A DNA stretch of 64,000 bases from Anaspis maculata (lineage: Eukaryota > Arthropoda > Insecta > Coleoptera > Scraptiidae): contig OX421961.1 in assembly GCA_949128115.1 (NCBI GenBank), positions 85,419,277-85,483,276 of the forward strand. The letters run 5' to 3'. Position numbers and translations under genes: made by a program. This document shows, one piece after another, positions 1 through 10,533 of the stretch. The notes beneath the pieces are model-generated. The model searched no databases, was not told the DNA's origin, and saw only the letters and a program-made list of their open reading frames with translations. Every line of letters begins with the position of its first letter. Positions within the stretch are counted from its first letter, which is position 1.

Positions 1-53
1 TTACTACTATGTACTATAATCATTAATCACTACTGGTGATTACTAATTTTTTC

Positions 54-352
54 ATTAAATTATGAATAACTGCGTTTTACATTGATCGGACGTGCGTATA
101 AACCCATACCCATAATGCAACCCTCATTTTCAGTTGGACAGGTAACTATTTATTCGCAATTTTGAAATCCGCTCCAAGTGTCGTACGTTTACAAATAAGT
201 CTTCCAGTGTTCTTCCAAGTATAAAAATCTGTTTTTTTCAAAACTAAACCTCCAATCGAGCCCCTCGCTTAGACTCCGCGACATTTGAGGGTTGCATTAT
301 GGGTTGCATACGCACGTCTGATCAATGTAAAACGTAGTTATTCATAATTTAA
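54..352. repeat. Inverted-repeat (foldback) element, about 300 bp
   Basis: The left arm (54-127) and right arm (287-352) are imperfect reverse complements; both carry a GTTTTACATTGATC-type core and a CATAATGCAACCCTC-type inner end. This looks like a non-autonomous DNA transposon. No coding potential was recognised. The target duplication is not clear. Bases 353-775 hold nothing I recognise. Confidence 0.7.
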
Positions 353-776
353 TGAACAACGCGGACTTTTTGATGAAAAATAAGTAATCACTAGTGTGTA
401 TTAACCTCTACCCTAGTACATTGTTCGCTGCAGCGCGTATTTTTCAACTTTGTGGCGGTTTTTCACGCCGTTTTCTAGCATTTGTTCGCAAATTTTGTAC
501 CTGGCGCCATTATTTCAGAAGACGAGCATGCGCGCTGTGTAATGAAAGGGACTATCCCGAGCGCAATACGTACCTACGTGCATGTTAATCAAGTTTGGTC
601 GTGATCGCCTGAGTGGTTTGGGCACACTGATAAATCAAGGGACAAGAAAACTTTTTACTATAAATGTACCTTTACCTGCGAATTGCGATGAGAAGTAAAA
701 CTCCATATGGATCAACACAACTGTCATTAATATAAAAACAATGTATCGTTAATTTTTTCTATTTTGTAAAATGTAC

Positions 777-905
777 CGGGTGTTTATAAACGTCTGTGAT
801 CGCATCGCCTTTGGAATCCGCCTTCGATCACTACAATTGCGCCTGTACTGCGTTTTTCGGCCTGACCCATGCCTGCCGCGATCACAGATTCTTATAAACA
901 CCCCG
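777..905. repeat. MITE-like foldback with TIR near CGGGGTGTTTATAA
   Basis: The ends CCGGGTGTTTATAAA and TTATAAACACCCCG are inverted copies, and the inner parts (CTGTGATCGC / GCGATCACAG) also pair. The element is about 130 bp with no ORF. It is probably a non-autonomous DNA transposon of unknown superfamily. Confidence 0.65.
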
Positions 906-1117
906 TATAACAAGTAGGTATGTAAGGTAATAAATATTACTGAAGGTGAGCAGGGTCCTTACATGCATTTTATTTTAAGAAGATTACTGCCTATCATCAA
1001 AAACGTTATTTAAACAATAATGTGTGACCGAAAAAAATATTTAAAAAAAGTCCCTTCTTCAACTGAAGATCAAAGTGTGAAATAAATTGTTTAGGCCAAA
1101 AACAAGACTTTTATACT

Positions 1118-1245
1118 GGCTGTACTGAGTCGCTAGAGCCGAGCCGGTTCTGCTCTAAAATCAGGGGATTTGATTGGTCCTCGAAAATCCCTGGCCAATC
1201 AGTTATAGCATAGCGATTTTAGAGCCGAGCTGGCGACTCGAAATA
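1118..1245. repeat. Short foldback repeat
   Basis: GAGTCGCTAGAGCCGAGC near the left end pairs with GAGCCGAGCTGGCGACTC near the right end, and CTCTAAAATC pairs with GATTTTAGAG. The loop carries a CCAATCA/TGATTGG pair. This is a MITE-like palindrome. Confidence 0.6.
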
Positions 1246-1256
1246 GTATATTATAT

Positions 1257-1366
1257 ACCAAGGTTGAGAAAGTATTATTATAGCTGAAGCGCCAGTTTAA
1301 ATCCTGAAGCGCAGCTGAGGGATATAAGGCGCTGAAGCTATAATAATTTTCTCAACCGTGGTTTAT
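1257..1366. repeat. Short foldback repeat (MITE-like)
   Basis: ACCAAGGTTGAGAAAGTATT at the left end pairs with the complementary right end (CTCAACCGTGGT), and TATAGCTGAAGCGCC pairs with GGCGCTGAAGCTATA. The element is about 110 bp. It lies next to the previous palindrome, suggesting an insertion hotspot downstream of the zinc transporter gene. Confidence 0.65.
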
Positions 1367-2115
1367 AAAGTATTTTTTTCACTACCAGAAAATCGCCATC
1401 ATAATTCAGGGAAAGGTTAATAATGATGCACTTCACGGCTAGTAGTAGTAGTCTTGAACCTATACCTGGCAACCGTCGCTATCGTAGAATTGAGCAGTGG
1501 CGTAGTCAGGCTGTCCATATCCATATTTTAATAGCTTGCCATCCTCAAGCGCCTCCTCTCGTTTGAAAATGAATTTAAAATAGTTTCATCATTTGAAAGA
1601 ATTAAAAAAAATACAAGGACCCTATTAGTATGTCCTTACTTTCAGTTCCTGTACGTTGCATTAAGTTTTATTCTCAGATGAAATTTCATGTTGTGCTGAT
1701 ATCAGCCAAATTCATAAAATTATTATCCTAGTGAAATGGGATTGGTTAGTGGTTAATTCAAGAATAACAATTCATTTATTGTCCAGGAACTGGCAGTAAG
1801 ATTTTACAAAAATTGCTGTTGAATTCTTTCACAGTAAAGCTGGAAGTAAATGGACTGGTTAAATATAAAAATCTTTAATATTTCATTCAATATTAATGCA
1901 GTTATATTCAGTGGTCAGTATTTTCATACCCTGATGAAATTCTGAATGTCGCTATATGAGGCAAGTCTTCCACTGGGCGATCTTCTTATTAAAATTTATC
2001 TCCTGAATAACGTTATTCAGAATGCATCTGGGGATGAAAATGTGAACCCAAAATATGTACAAGTATGCTTTAATCTAGACTCTCTGTTTTAAGTGATTGA
2101 TTTCTCCACTGATCA

Positions 2116-3284
2116 TCACATTGGAGTGTAGTCTAATTGTATATAAATCTGTTTTACTCCGATGGAAGCAAAGATCATCTGCGTATGTGATACAACATAC
2201 TTAGGATCAACATTTTTTGACACTTCTAATTTAATCGCTCCCACATATACTTCACTGCAGAGCGTCCAAAAGTGAGGTTCCTGAACAGAATAAACCCCGG
2301 CCAAACTGACGACCTTCTGGTAGCACTGTGGCAGAACACTGTCAAGGGCGTAGGGCTGCCGTTGCATCAAAATCACAACCGAATCTTTGATCAGCGCCAA
2401 GACGCTAAGCGCTATGAGAACAGCAATGAACATGGAACAAATCGGATCTGCCCGCATCCATCCGAACATTTGCATCAGTAATGCGGACACTATTACACCT
2501 ACACTTCCCAAAGTGTCTGCAAGGATGTGAAGGAAAACTCCTTTCATTATCTGTGAGTTCCCACTATTGTTCACTTCTATGTCCATGATGCTGTGATCGT
2601 GTGAGTGAGAGTTATGCGAATGCCCATGGGAATGGGAGTGACCATGTGCTCCTCCTCCTCCTCCTCCATGAGAGTGACCATGGCCATGTTGAAACGCGTA
2701 GATGCCTACCAAATTCACAAGTAGTCCTAGCACAGAGACTACAAAAAGTCTTTCGTGCTTCACCTGAAAATCAAACACAATGTAATAATAACCCAGTAAA
2801 ACAACAAAGCAATTTTAGCACCTCAGGTGGTTCTATCGCCCGTTCTACTGCTTCTGACATGATAAAGAAAGAAATAAACAACAAAAACAGTCCATTGACG
2901 AACCCGGCTAGAACTTCTGCTCGGACATAGCCATATGAATACTTATCATTAGCTTTCCATTTTGTTATAACGGATGCAGCTAACCCTGCCAAAAGTCCGG
3001 TGCAATCAAAAAACATATGGAATGAATCCGATATAAGACCTGTAAAACAATAAATTCTGTATTATACATCAATTCTCATTTGTAGAGAACGTCTTACCTA
3101 GACTGTTGGACCATATTCCGTAAACCAGTTCTACAAACGCGAATGATAGGTTTAGAAGCAAGAAGAGAAATAAATTTCTTGAATTCCTATCCGAGAAGAT
3201 TATTCTCATCCAACCATTCAATCTTTCCTTGATGCGGGAGCCAATGCCCCTTTGCAGGGTGTCTTTGTGGGATAAAGGCAACAT
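2116..3284 (-). CDS. SLC30A7: Zinc transporter, ZnT7 (SLC30A7)-like cation diffusion facilitator
   Basis: Cation diffusion facilitator predicted to load zinc into the early secretory pathway or Golgi by Zn/H+ exchange. Three exons (3284-3098, 3039-2822, 2763-2116) join in frame across two 58-nt GT-AG introns to give 350 aa; human ZnT7 is about 376 aa. The start MLPLS and the SRNLFLFLLLNLSFAFVELV segment (TM1) are typical of ZnT7. The transport-site HxxxD motifs are visible: HMFFD at residues 70-74 (TM2) and HILAD at 214-218 (TM5). A His-rich cytosolic loop at about 161-192 is shorter than in vertebrates. The C-terminal domain contains the FWTLCSEVYVG segment. The gene looks intact and functional. 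Possible polyadenylation hexamers (TTTATT on the plus strand, near 1667 and 1775) lie downstream. The orthology call rests on recalled family features, not an alignment. Confidence 0.93.
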
Positions 3285-3721
3285 TTTATCTTACTTGGTG
3301 TCTTGCAACATTACGTTTCTGGGAAGTCCTTGGCAATTTCTTCAACAAAGTTCTTTGGCAAGTTGTTTAAAATTTTTCATGAATCGACACGGTCATGGGT
3401 GAATTGGATTAGTTACTGAAAGGTGAAGCACTTCGGAGATTTTAATGTATATTTTACGGAAAGTTATGATTTTAGGGGTAAAAACATGTTTTTGAAAAGG
3501 GAACAGCCGTGGCCGGCTGCCAACTGTACAAGTACAATGTACTGAGAAAGAAAGGACCTGTCAAACTGAGGAATGACAGTAATGACACTGTCATACTGTC
3601 AATGTCATATTGACGTGTAGGCTCAACTAGAATACACGACACTTGCGCGAAACCCCGCAGGCGCGAACATATAAACAGCAAACAGCGTAAAGACGGCTAG
3701 ACCATAGACAGGCTAGACCGG

Positions 3722-3930
3722 AGGGCTAGACGGCCCCTTGGCACAGGCGGTCGAGCAGCCGCCTGTGGTGCGAAAGGCTCCAGGTTCGATTCCTGGTCTT
3801 GTCTGGGTGTTGTATATGTCACACCCATGATTTGCGCTTATATTAGTGATTTTTCAACTGTCTGTACGACATTTGATAATAAAGCGCAAAAACTCTTATG
3901 GCGTGAGGAGCCGATAAAGAGAAAAACATT
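3722..3930 (+). repeat. tRNA-derived SINE-like sequence
   Basis: A Pol III A-box-like TGGCACAGGCGG (about 3739-3750) and a perfect B box GGTTCGATTCC (3783-3793) sit 33 bases apart, as in a tRNA, but the flanks do not fold into a clean acceptor stem. The tRNA-like part is followed by unrelated sequence and then a TTA-rich stretch. This fits a tRNA-derived SINE head with a short body better than a functional tRNA gene. It is a single copy in the window, so the SINE call is an inference. Confidence 0.5.
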
Positions 3931-3932
3931 TA

Positions 3933-4003
<71 letters not shown>
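3930..4003. repeat. (TTA)n microsatellite
   Basis: About 70 bp of TTA repeats. Just to its right is ATTCGTTAAAACG, closely resembling the ATTAAAACG that borders the second TTA array at 4136-4212. Both arrays therefore look like TAA tails of the same minus-strand LINE family, the left one reduced to its last tens of bases. The tyrosine- and leucine-rich ORFs across these arrays are not genes. Confidence 0.8.
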
Positions 4004-4135
4004 CATTATTCGTTAAAACGAGAGAGGGCAATATCTTTTAGCTCTCAGAGGAACGGAAATGTGTCCATTAAGCTACATTCACAACCTCCAAATTAGTAGG
4101 ATACTCAACACTTGCACTTGATACGAATTATTATT

Positions 4136-4142
4136 ATTATTA

Positions 4143-4211
<69 letters not shown>

Positions 4212-4615
4212 GTGATTAAAACGACCAACAGGCCTAAGCCCAATTACAGGTCGAGTTTAGAGAAGGCAGTATATACAGAATCAGGAGTGCAGAACAGGAT
4301 GTCGACTTCATTCTCGATCAAGCTGTGATTTGAGTACATCCTGCTGAGAGGAGAAGATGCCATAAGATTTGTTCTGGCAAAAGGCAGCAGAAACAGAGCC
4401 TTTGACCTCAAATGAGCACCAGGCACGCGAAATTTAATCTTGCTTAGAATCTCAGCGCAGTAAACTCCCCCAAAAAGAATCTTGTGCAGGTAAATAACGG
4501 AGTGGGCAGCCCTGCGATTGTTCAAACTCTGTAAGTGGAACCTGTTCTGCAGCTCTCTGTTAGGGAAACCCCTAGGAGGATAGACACCGTCCAACCTGAA
4601 TGACAAAAATTTCAA
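4136..4615 (-). mobile_element. Non-LTR retrotransposon (LINE) 3' end with (TAA)n tail
   Basis: The minus-strand ORF from 4615 to 4244 (123 codons) has the layout typical of the C-terminus of an arthropod LINE reverse-transcriptase ORF: an RR..H....LHK.L segment, then a VP...R..A.F.LP..RTN segment, then SP..RM.........DI. It ends a short distance before a pure TAA tract (4136-4212, read as TTA on the plus strand), which serves as the 3' tail. The copy is 5'-truncated, as is usual for LINEs, and its left border near 4615 abuts a large palindrome. The clade (CR1, Jockey or RTE) cannot be fixed from this fragment. Confidence 0.7.
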
Positions 4616-4635
4616 AAATCTCCGTTATACTCGTA

Positions 4636-6293
4636 CTTATAGTACAAGAAAGATAGATTTCAACCTCGGAAAAAATATGGACGTCCTGAAAATTTGATAT
4701 TTTGTTCAGAATTGAGTGCTCTACAACATATCCAAAATCGCCAAAAATCGCAATCGGGGGTTTTGAGTTATTGGAGGGGGAGTAAAAAATTGCTGGTAAA
4801 AATGGAGGGGATGGAACCCGTCAACCCATTGGATGCGAATACATTATAGTTTGACGTATCATATCCCATTGATACCATTTTGGCACAAAAAGTGTCCATC
4901 ATTGTTGAAGGGGAGTAGTGGGGGGGCGAAGTTCTGCTGGGTGGTCAATTTTGTTTTTATGGCCATGTAGAACCGATCACGACAAGTTTGGTATCTTTTC
5001 CGACTAAATTCAATCTCCTGAACTCGTATCCGATGTGTAAATTCGGATGAAAACAAGTTTGAACAAGTTATCTTGAGAAAACTTGTTTTTTCTTTGACAA
5101 TTTTGACGAATTTTTTTTTTACTGTTGGAGGAGTTCATTTTCAGAAAATTTTCAGGGACCAATTAAATGAAGTGTATTCTCCACAAAAATCATCCACTCT
5201 ATGTATAATTTTGTTTCTCGAGTTTAAAAAATCGATTTGAACTTGAGCCGGCGCGGCGCGTCGTCTACTACTGACCAGAACACTACAGCATGCACCTTTA
5301 TATGAAAATACCTCAAACTATTGAAGGAATAACAGCTTATCTTTGAAAATTGGAGGATCTGTGGAGAATTAAATTCCCTATAACATAAACAAAATCGCCA
5401 TGAATAGCACTGTAGGGTTTTGAGTTATTCAAGGGGAGAGGTAACAGTTCATAGAGTATGAATCCTGTCAAAGTGTTATACTTTTCCTCGAATAACTCAA
5501 AATCTTGCATTGCGATTCATGGCGATTTTGTTCATGGTATAGGGAATTCAGTTCTGCACAAATCCTCCAATTTTCGAAGATGAGTTGTTATTTCTCCAAT
5601 AGTTTGAGGTGTTTTCATTTAAAGGTGCATGCTGTAGTGTTCTGGTCAGTAGTAGACGACGCGCCGCGGCGGCTCAAGTTCAAATCGGTTTTTTAAACTC
5701 GAGAAACAAAATTATTCATCGAGTGGATGATTTTTGTGAAGACTACACTTCCATTTATTGGTCCCTGAAAATTTTCTAAGAAATAACACCTCCAACAGTA
5801 CAAAAAAAATTCGTCAAAATTGTCAAAGAAAAAACAAGTTTTCTCAAGTCAACTTGTTCAATCTTGTTTTCAACCAAATTTGCACATCGGATACGAGTTC
5901 AGGAGATTGAATTTAGTCGGAAAAGATACCAAACTTGTCGTGATCGGTTCTACATGGCCATAAAATCAAAATAGACCACCCAGCAGAACTTCGCCCCCCC
6001 CCACTACTCCCCTTCAACAATGATGGACACTTTTTGTGCCAAAATGGTATCAATGAGATATGATACGTCAAACTATAATGTATTTGCATCCAATGGATTG
6101 ACATATTCCATTTTTAGCTGCAATTTTTTACCCCCCCTCCAATAACTTAAAACCCCCAAGTGCGATTTTTGGCGATTTTGGATATGTTGTGGAGCACTTA
6201 ATTCTGAACAAAATATCAAATTTTCAGGACGTCCATATTTATTCCGAGGTTTCGCCAATTTCTTTACTATTTTTCCTGTACTATATTAGTGTG
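4636..6293. mobile_element. Large palindromic foldback element, about 1.66 kb
   Basis: Two arms of about 800 bp (left about 4636-5440, right about 5460-6293) are reverse complements over nearly their whole length, meeting near 5445. The ends resemble TATAGTACARGAAA. Recognisable mirrored blocks are GACGTCCTGAAAATTTGATA, TATCTTTTCCGACTAAATTC and GACGACGCGCC. The copies diverge by small indels, so the insertion is not very recent. No transposase was found; small ORFs in both arms are mirror shadows. A half-length relative sits at about 43525-43680. Confidence 0.85.
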
Positions 6294-6930
6294 ACCCACC
6301 GTTCACATCACAACGTCCAAATTAATATATTATTATTCATAAGTCACAACAGTTGTGGAACTGTTGCCGATCGATTTGTCTTGTCAACGGTGTGCTACTT
6401 TTCCGCTCTGCTCGGAGCGGACGCCATGTTTTGTAGCGGCTCGGAAGTTCCGAGCGATAGGAGTGGGAGGTGGAAAAATGAGAAACGTTAAATTTTGATG
6501 TTCGCAAGTGCCATTCTGACATTTTATGGGTTCAAGAGTGTTGTTCGGTGCTGTTTACCTTACGTGCTGTTTTGAATTTTTGGAGAATATAAGTTTTTTT
6601 TCAGCTAATGTGAATCGCTTGTTAAATATAGACCATCGAGCTATTCGCGATTTCAAAAATCTAGACGACCTCTGGTGGCTGCAATGGCGAACCTAGTTTG
6701 GAAGTTTTTACGTCATTTCTGTTCTGCCGCTTCTGTCAGATAGCCATTGACAATCGCGCGAATTGCCGAAATCGAGGCCAAAATACTTGTATAGGTGATC
6801 GAGTTATTCAAGAAAATGAACTTTCGTTAAATAGCGATCAATAATACACAATATTGCGTGGAAGTGGCGCTCCGACACGGATGTCATGCGAACTAAGAAA
6901 ACGGTGACAAGTTATCATCGTGCATGTTCA

Positions 6931-7113
6931 GGGCCGTTATTCTTGAATCGTGTGAAGAAAGTCCCTGGGAGTTTTATATAATCCGTACTACACTTCTGTA
7001 GCGAAAGTTGCCTAAAAACCACGATTATAGGCAACATTCGCTACATCAGTGTACTGCGGAATGTATTATTTTACTCCCAGGGACTTTTCTCACACGATTC
7101 AAGAATAGCGGCT
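6931..7113. repeat. MITE family A, copy 1 (GGGCCGYTATTCTTGAATCG)
   Basis: A 183-bp palindrome. TATTCTTGAATCGTGTGA at the left pairs with TCACACGATTCAAGAATA at the right; the inner blocks CCTGGGAGT and GTAGCGAAAGTTGCCTA also pair. A second copy lies at 10337-10533. There is no coding content. Confidence 0.85.
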
Positions 7114-7283
7114 CAGAACTCGACAATGACATTGATTTCAGTGTTTGACGTTGACGTTTTGTACAGTTTTATCAGCAACTTGTGAATTCTTCCGATTTAA
7201 ACGACGGAGTTTATGGCATATTCGGCGGCCGAAAAAGTGTGTGCCACTCAGAGGACCGACTGTCGCCACACCATGCTGTCGTC

Positions 7284-7630
7284 AATCGGTGCTTTTCACC
7301 TAGACGGTACAAATACCACCAGACGGCACAATGTTCCATCGTGTGGCACAAAATTTTAGGTGATCCAATGAACGGCACAGAATCGAGAAGGAACACGTAG
7401 ATGGAAAGCACCGTTTGGAACCCGCACATGCGTTAATGGCAAGTGTACCGAACTTGAGGCTAGGTGGAAGCACGCAATGGGTGCTTTCCACCTAGCTCCA
7501 AGTTTGGTACACCTTCCATTTGCGCACGTGCGGGTTCCAAACGGTGCTTTCCATCTACGTGTTCTTACCTGGTTTTGTGCCGTCCGGTGGATCACCTAAA
7601 ATTTTGTGCCGTCGGAAGGCACACCGGAAA
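7284..7630. repeat. Palindrome of the GGTGCTTTCCACCTAG family
   Basis: A nearly complete mirror about 7480: the blocks GGTGCTTTCCACCTAG, CGGTGCTTTCCATCTACGTG, GGTTCCAAACGGTGC and AAAATTTTAGGTGATCCA occur in both orientations. Shorter relatives lie at about 7846-7930 and 9112-9302. This looks like a non-autonomous foldback family; no ORF is credible. Confidence 0.75.
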
Positions 7631-7845
7631 CGGATGCGACAAATGACGTACCGTCAGCTGTAATCCAGCACTCCGTTGTCATATGTCTCTCTCTGTGTCG
7701 TTTCATCCATGCATCCGTGTTTTATTTTATTTCTCTGCAGGGATAACGTACGATCGATTAAGATTTACGCTGCCATTTATTTATTTCTGAATGCCATAGT
7801 CCTCTTTCGCCTCCAGACCAGAGATGTCGCGTCGGTCAACGATAC

Positions 7846-7930
7846 CGGTGCTTTCCATCTAGGTGTACCCAATCGTGGAACATGTTCCGTCTGGTGGTAT
7901 TTGTACCGTCTAGGTGGAAAGCACCCAACA
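7846..7930. repeat. Short relative of the GGTGCTTTCCACCTAG palindrome
   Basis: It starts ACCGGTGCTTTCCATCTAGG and ends CTAGGTGGAAAGCACC. Only the outermost arms of the longer element at 7284-7630 remain, with an inner CCGTCTGGTGGTATTTGTAC block. Confidence 0.7.
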
Positions 7931-8395
7931 AACAGCATTGAATAAATGAAATATCCCTAGACAATTTCGCGGTAAATTTGAATGTTATGGTTGAAGTGTT
8001 CCATGTTATTTTTATTTCGTAATTTGGGCATTTGGGAATGATCCTTCACATATGTGCTTTCATGAATAGGTTGCGAGGGTTACTCCGATTTTTCTATGTA
8101 ACCACTTCTACTTGAAAACGACGCATAATCCATTGAGCTTAGTTTGAGAATCACCTATTTTACAGCGTAACATATGGAAGACTTGGAACGAATCACCTCG
8201 TTTTTTAGCGCATGCGCTAAGAGGTCACGCAATATTGTGTATTGATTAACCCAAATACCACAAATACAACCATTATACAACGCACGATGACAGGTGACAG
8301 AAAAACTTACAATCCTCCATCTTGTTTACAGCGCCCCCATCGGTAGTTAAAATCGCGAATAGCACTGGGTGAAATTTCTCCAAGACCAGATTATA

Positions 8396-8563
8396 AAGGT
8401 GCGTTCAGTCAGCTTATTTAGCCGCAAGTTTCAATTTTAGTCGTAAGCGCAGCATCGCTTATTGGCTGATCTGAGGAGGCTGGTTCATGACAGCCAATGA
8501 GCATCGCTGCGCTTACGACTAAAATTAAAACTTGCGGCTAAATAAGCTGACTGAACGCACCTT
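8396..8563. repeat. MITE family B, copy 1 (AAGGTGCGTTCAGTCAGC)
   Basis: A 168-bp palindrome with long TIRs: AAGGTGCGTTCAGTCAGC at the left and its exact reverse complement at the right, followed inward by TTATTTAGCCGCAAG and its complement. The flanks read TATA on both sides. Copies 2 and 3 lie at 51546-51709 and 63541-63708. It has no coding content. Confidence 0.9.
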
Positions 8564-9111
8564 TATATGGCATTTTCCTGGACATACTGCACATGTGCGA
8601 GGTGCAAGAAATGGCGGGATATTGAAAACAACCGGACAAACTAATGCATTTACGCAGATTTGTCATCAACAAAATTTCTGCACAGATGGAATATTATAGC
8701 ATATTTTGTCTCAAAAATAGACTAGCCTTGGAAATCTACCGTGTTATATTACATTACAGGTGCATTAAAGTACGATTCAAAGGCTTTTGTCCGGTTTTTT
8801 CAAAAAGCCCGCCTAAAATTTAGCGCATGTCCCTGAAATGATTGCTCAGGACAAGCCCCTATTCCGGCTATTCTTGACGCGGCGCTGGATGTCACCGCCA
8901 GTCACCGCTACTTCCAACAATGCGTTCGTAAGACGCCAACAGTTCCAAAGGAGCGTAGCGGTAGCTGCTCCCGTCTTATGAAAGCGGCCAATGGGTCCTT
9001 GCCAATGGGTCGAAATTTGCCGCCCCATCTAGCAGAAAAGCTTGTGAGTCGATAAGGTTTGTTCCATCGGAAATCCCAAACTAGTCACCGACAGTTTGCA
9101 AACTGTAAACA

Positions 9112-9302
9112 ATGCGTGCTTTCCACCTAGCCTCAAGTTCGGTACACCTACCATTTACGCATGTGCGGGTTCCAAACGGTGCTTTCCATCTACGTGTTTC
9201 TACTCGGTTCTGCGCCGTTCATTGGATCACGTGAAATTTTGTGTCACACCATGGAACATGTGCCGTCTGGTGGTATTTGTACCGTCTAGGTGGAAAGCAC
9301 CC
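9112..9302. repeat. Relative of the GGTGCTTTCCACCTAG palindrome
   Basis: It begins GCGTGCTTTCCACCTAGCC and ends CTAGGTGGAAAGCACCC, with the inner CGGTGCTTTCCATCTACGTG block present once. It is a rearranged copy of the element at 7284-7630. Nearby (9351-9735) a GATGGAACAGCGAACCGTC-type motif recurs, but I cannot define an element there. Confidence 0.65.
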
Positions 9303-10336
9303 AATGCGCATGGCCCACTTCGGACCAGTTTCCGTCTGGCTGCTGCTCGTTGATGGAACAGCGAACCGTCAATCATGGCTAATGGCTAGGTACCTTATTT
9401 TCTATCGTTTAGCAGTTTGCAGCTGGAAATAAGCCGTATATTTTATAAATTAAATGAATGAATAATGAAACCATCAATCTAACCCATATTATTTGTAAAC
9501 ATTGACCAGAAAAGGCTCGATGCCAAATAAATATATTCCGCTGCGCAAGCCCGGACGATAAGTTTCTGTAAAATCCGCAAACTTTTCTGACCGTCCCGAA
9601 ACTAGTTTGAGCCGATGGTGGAACAGCGGATCATCAGTCAGGGGATCGTCCGAGATTTTGATGGAACGCCAAAATCGTAATGCGCATGCCGCTGACGTCC
9701 GCGGACCGTCAGGGACTGTTGATGGAACAAACCTATTGGATTCCGACTCGCCACGCCCACCCACCTGTTACAGTAGTGTTTGCGATCGTATATAGATGGC
9801 GCCGCTGGCGCTAGAACCGCGAAATTTGAAAAATTAGGTGGATAGATTTAGCCGAATCTTGTGGGAAATACAGGTTTCCTAAATTGAGCGTCTCTTTTTG
9901 GCCTACAGCTATATTTTGGCCCGTGACGTCACGTTCGATTGCGCAGTAAATCGTCGCAGTCTTAGTGTGCCAACATTGCCCCGATTCCATAAGACGAACG
10001 TGTGTTTTGATGGTGTTATTATTGGTATTTATACAGTTTTCACAAGTAGTTATGGAAAATAAATGTTGTGGGCCACTATGCAAGTCCACAAGTTATACAG
10101 CGAATGTGTCCCTAAGCATGGATCCATAAAATACGACGTGACACTCGAAGAAGCAAAAAGAACCACAAGCCCTTCAGCGTTATAATATTAGGGAGCTTCC
10201 TGCTTAGTTCATCAAGTATAATTAATTCAAGGGTACACTTGGCCACATTTTTGCATCAAACACTTCAAATTTATAGTGATGGCTATAATACAACATAAAA
10301 AATATCAAAAGTGGGACATGGGACACGTATTTACCT

Positions 10337-10533
10337 GGGCCGCTATTCTTGAATCGTGTGAGAAAAGTTCCTGGGAGTAAAATACATTCTGCAGTACACT
10401 GATGTAGCGAATGTTGCCTAAAATCATGGTTTTTAGGCAACTTTCGCTACAGATGTGTACTGCAGAATGTATTTTACTCCCAGGGACTTTTCTCACACGA
10501 TTCTGTCTATGCACGATTCAAGAATAGCGGCCC
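10337..10533. repeat. MITE family A, copy 2
   Basis: A 197-bp palindrome starting GGGCCGCTATTCTTGAATCG and ending CAAGAATAGCGGCCC. It has the same internal order as copy 1 (6931-7113), plus a short extra TCTGTCTATGCACGAT stretch near the right end. Confidence 0.85.

Larger units (their letters stand above)
6635..8365. mobile_element. Decayed outer foldback containing later insertions
   Basis: GAGCTATTCGCGATTT (left, about 6638) pairs with AAAATCGCGAATAGC (right, about 8350), and AATACACAATATTGCGTG (about 6843) pairs with CACGCAATATTGTGTATT (about 8226). The arms are degenerate. The interval also contains a GGGCCGYTATTC MITE (6931-7113) and the GGTGCTTTCCACCTAG palindrome (7284-7630). No gene was recognised. 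Confidence 0.5.

Noticed and set aside
3722..3806. Functional tRNA gene
   Set aside because: A and B boxes are present, but the acceptor ends do not pair over seven bases and no anticodon arm can be placed with confidence; better explained as a SINE head.
3827..4328. Poly-Tyr and poly-Leu ORFs over the TTA arrays
   Set aside because: They are translations of a trinucleotide repeat.
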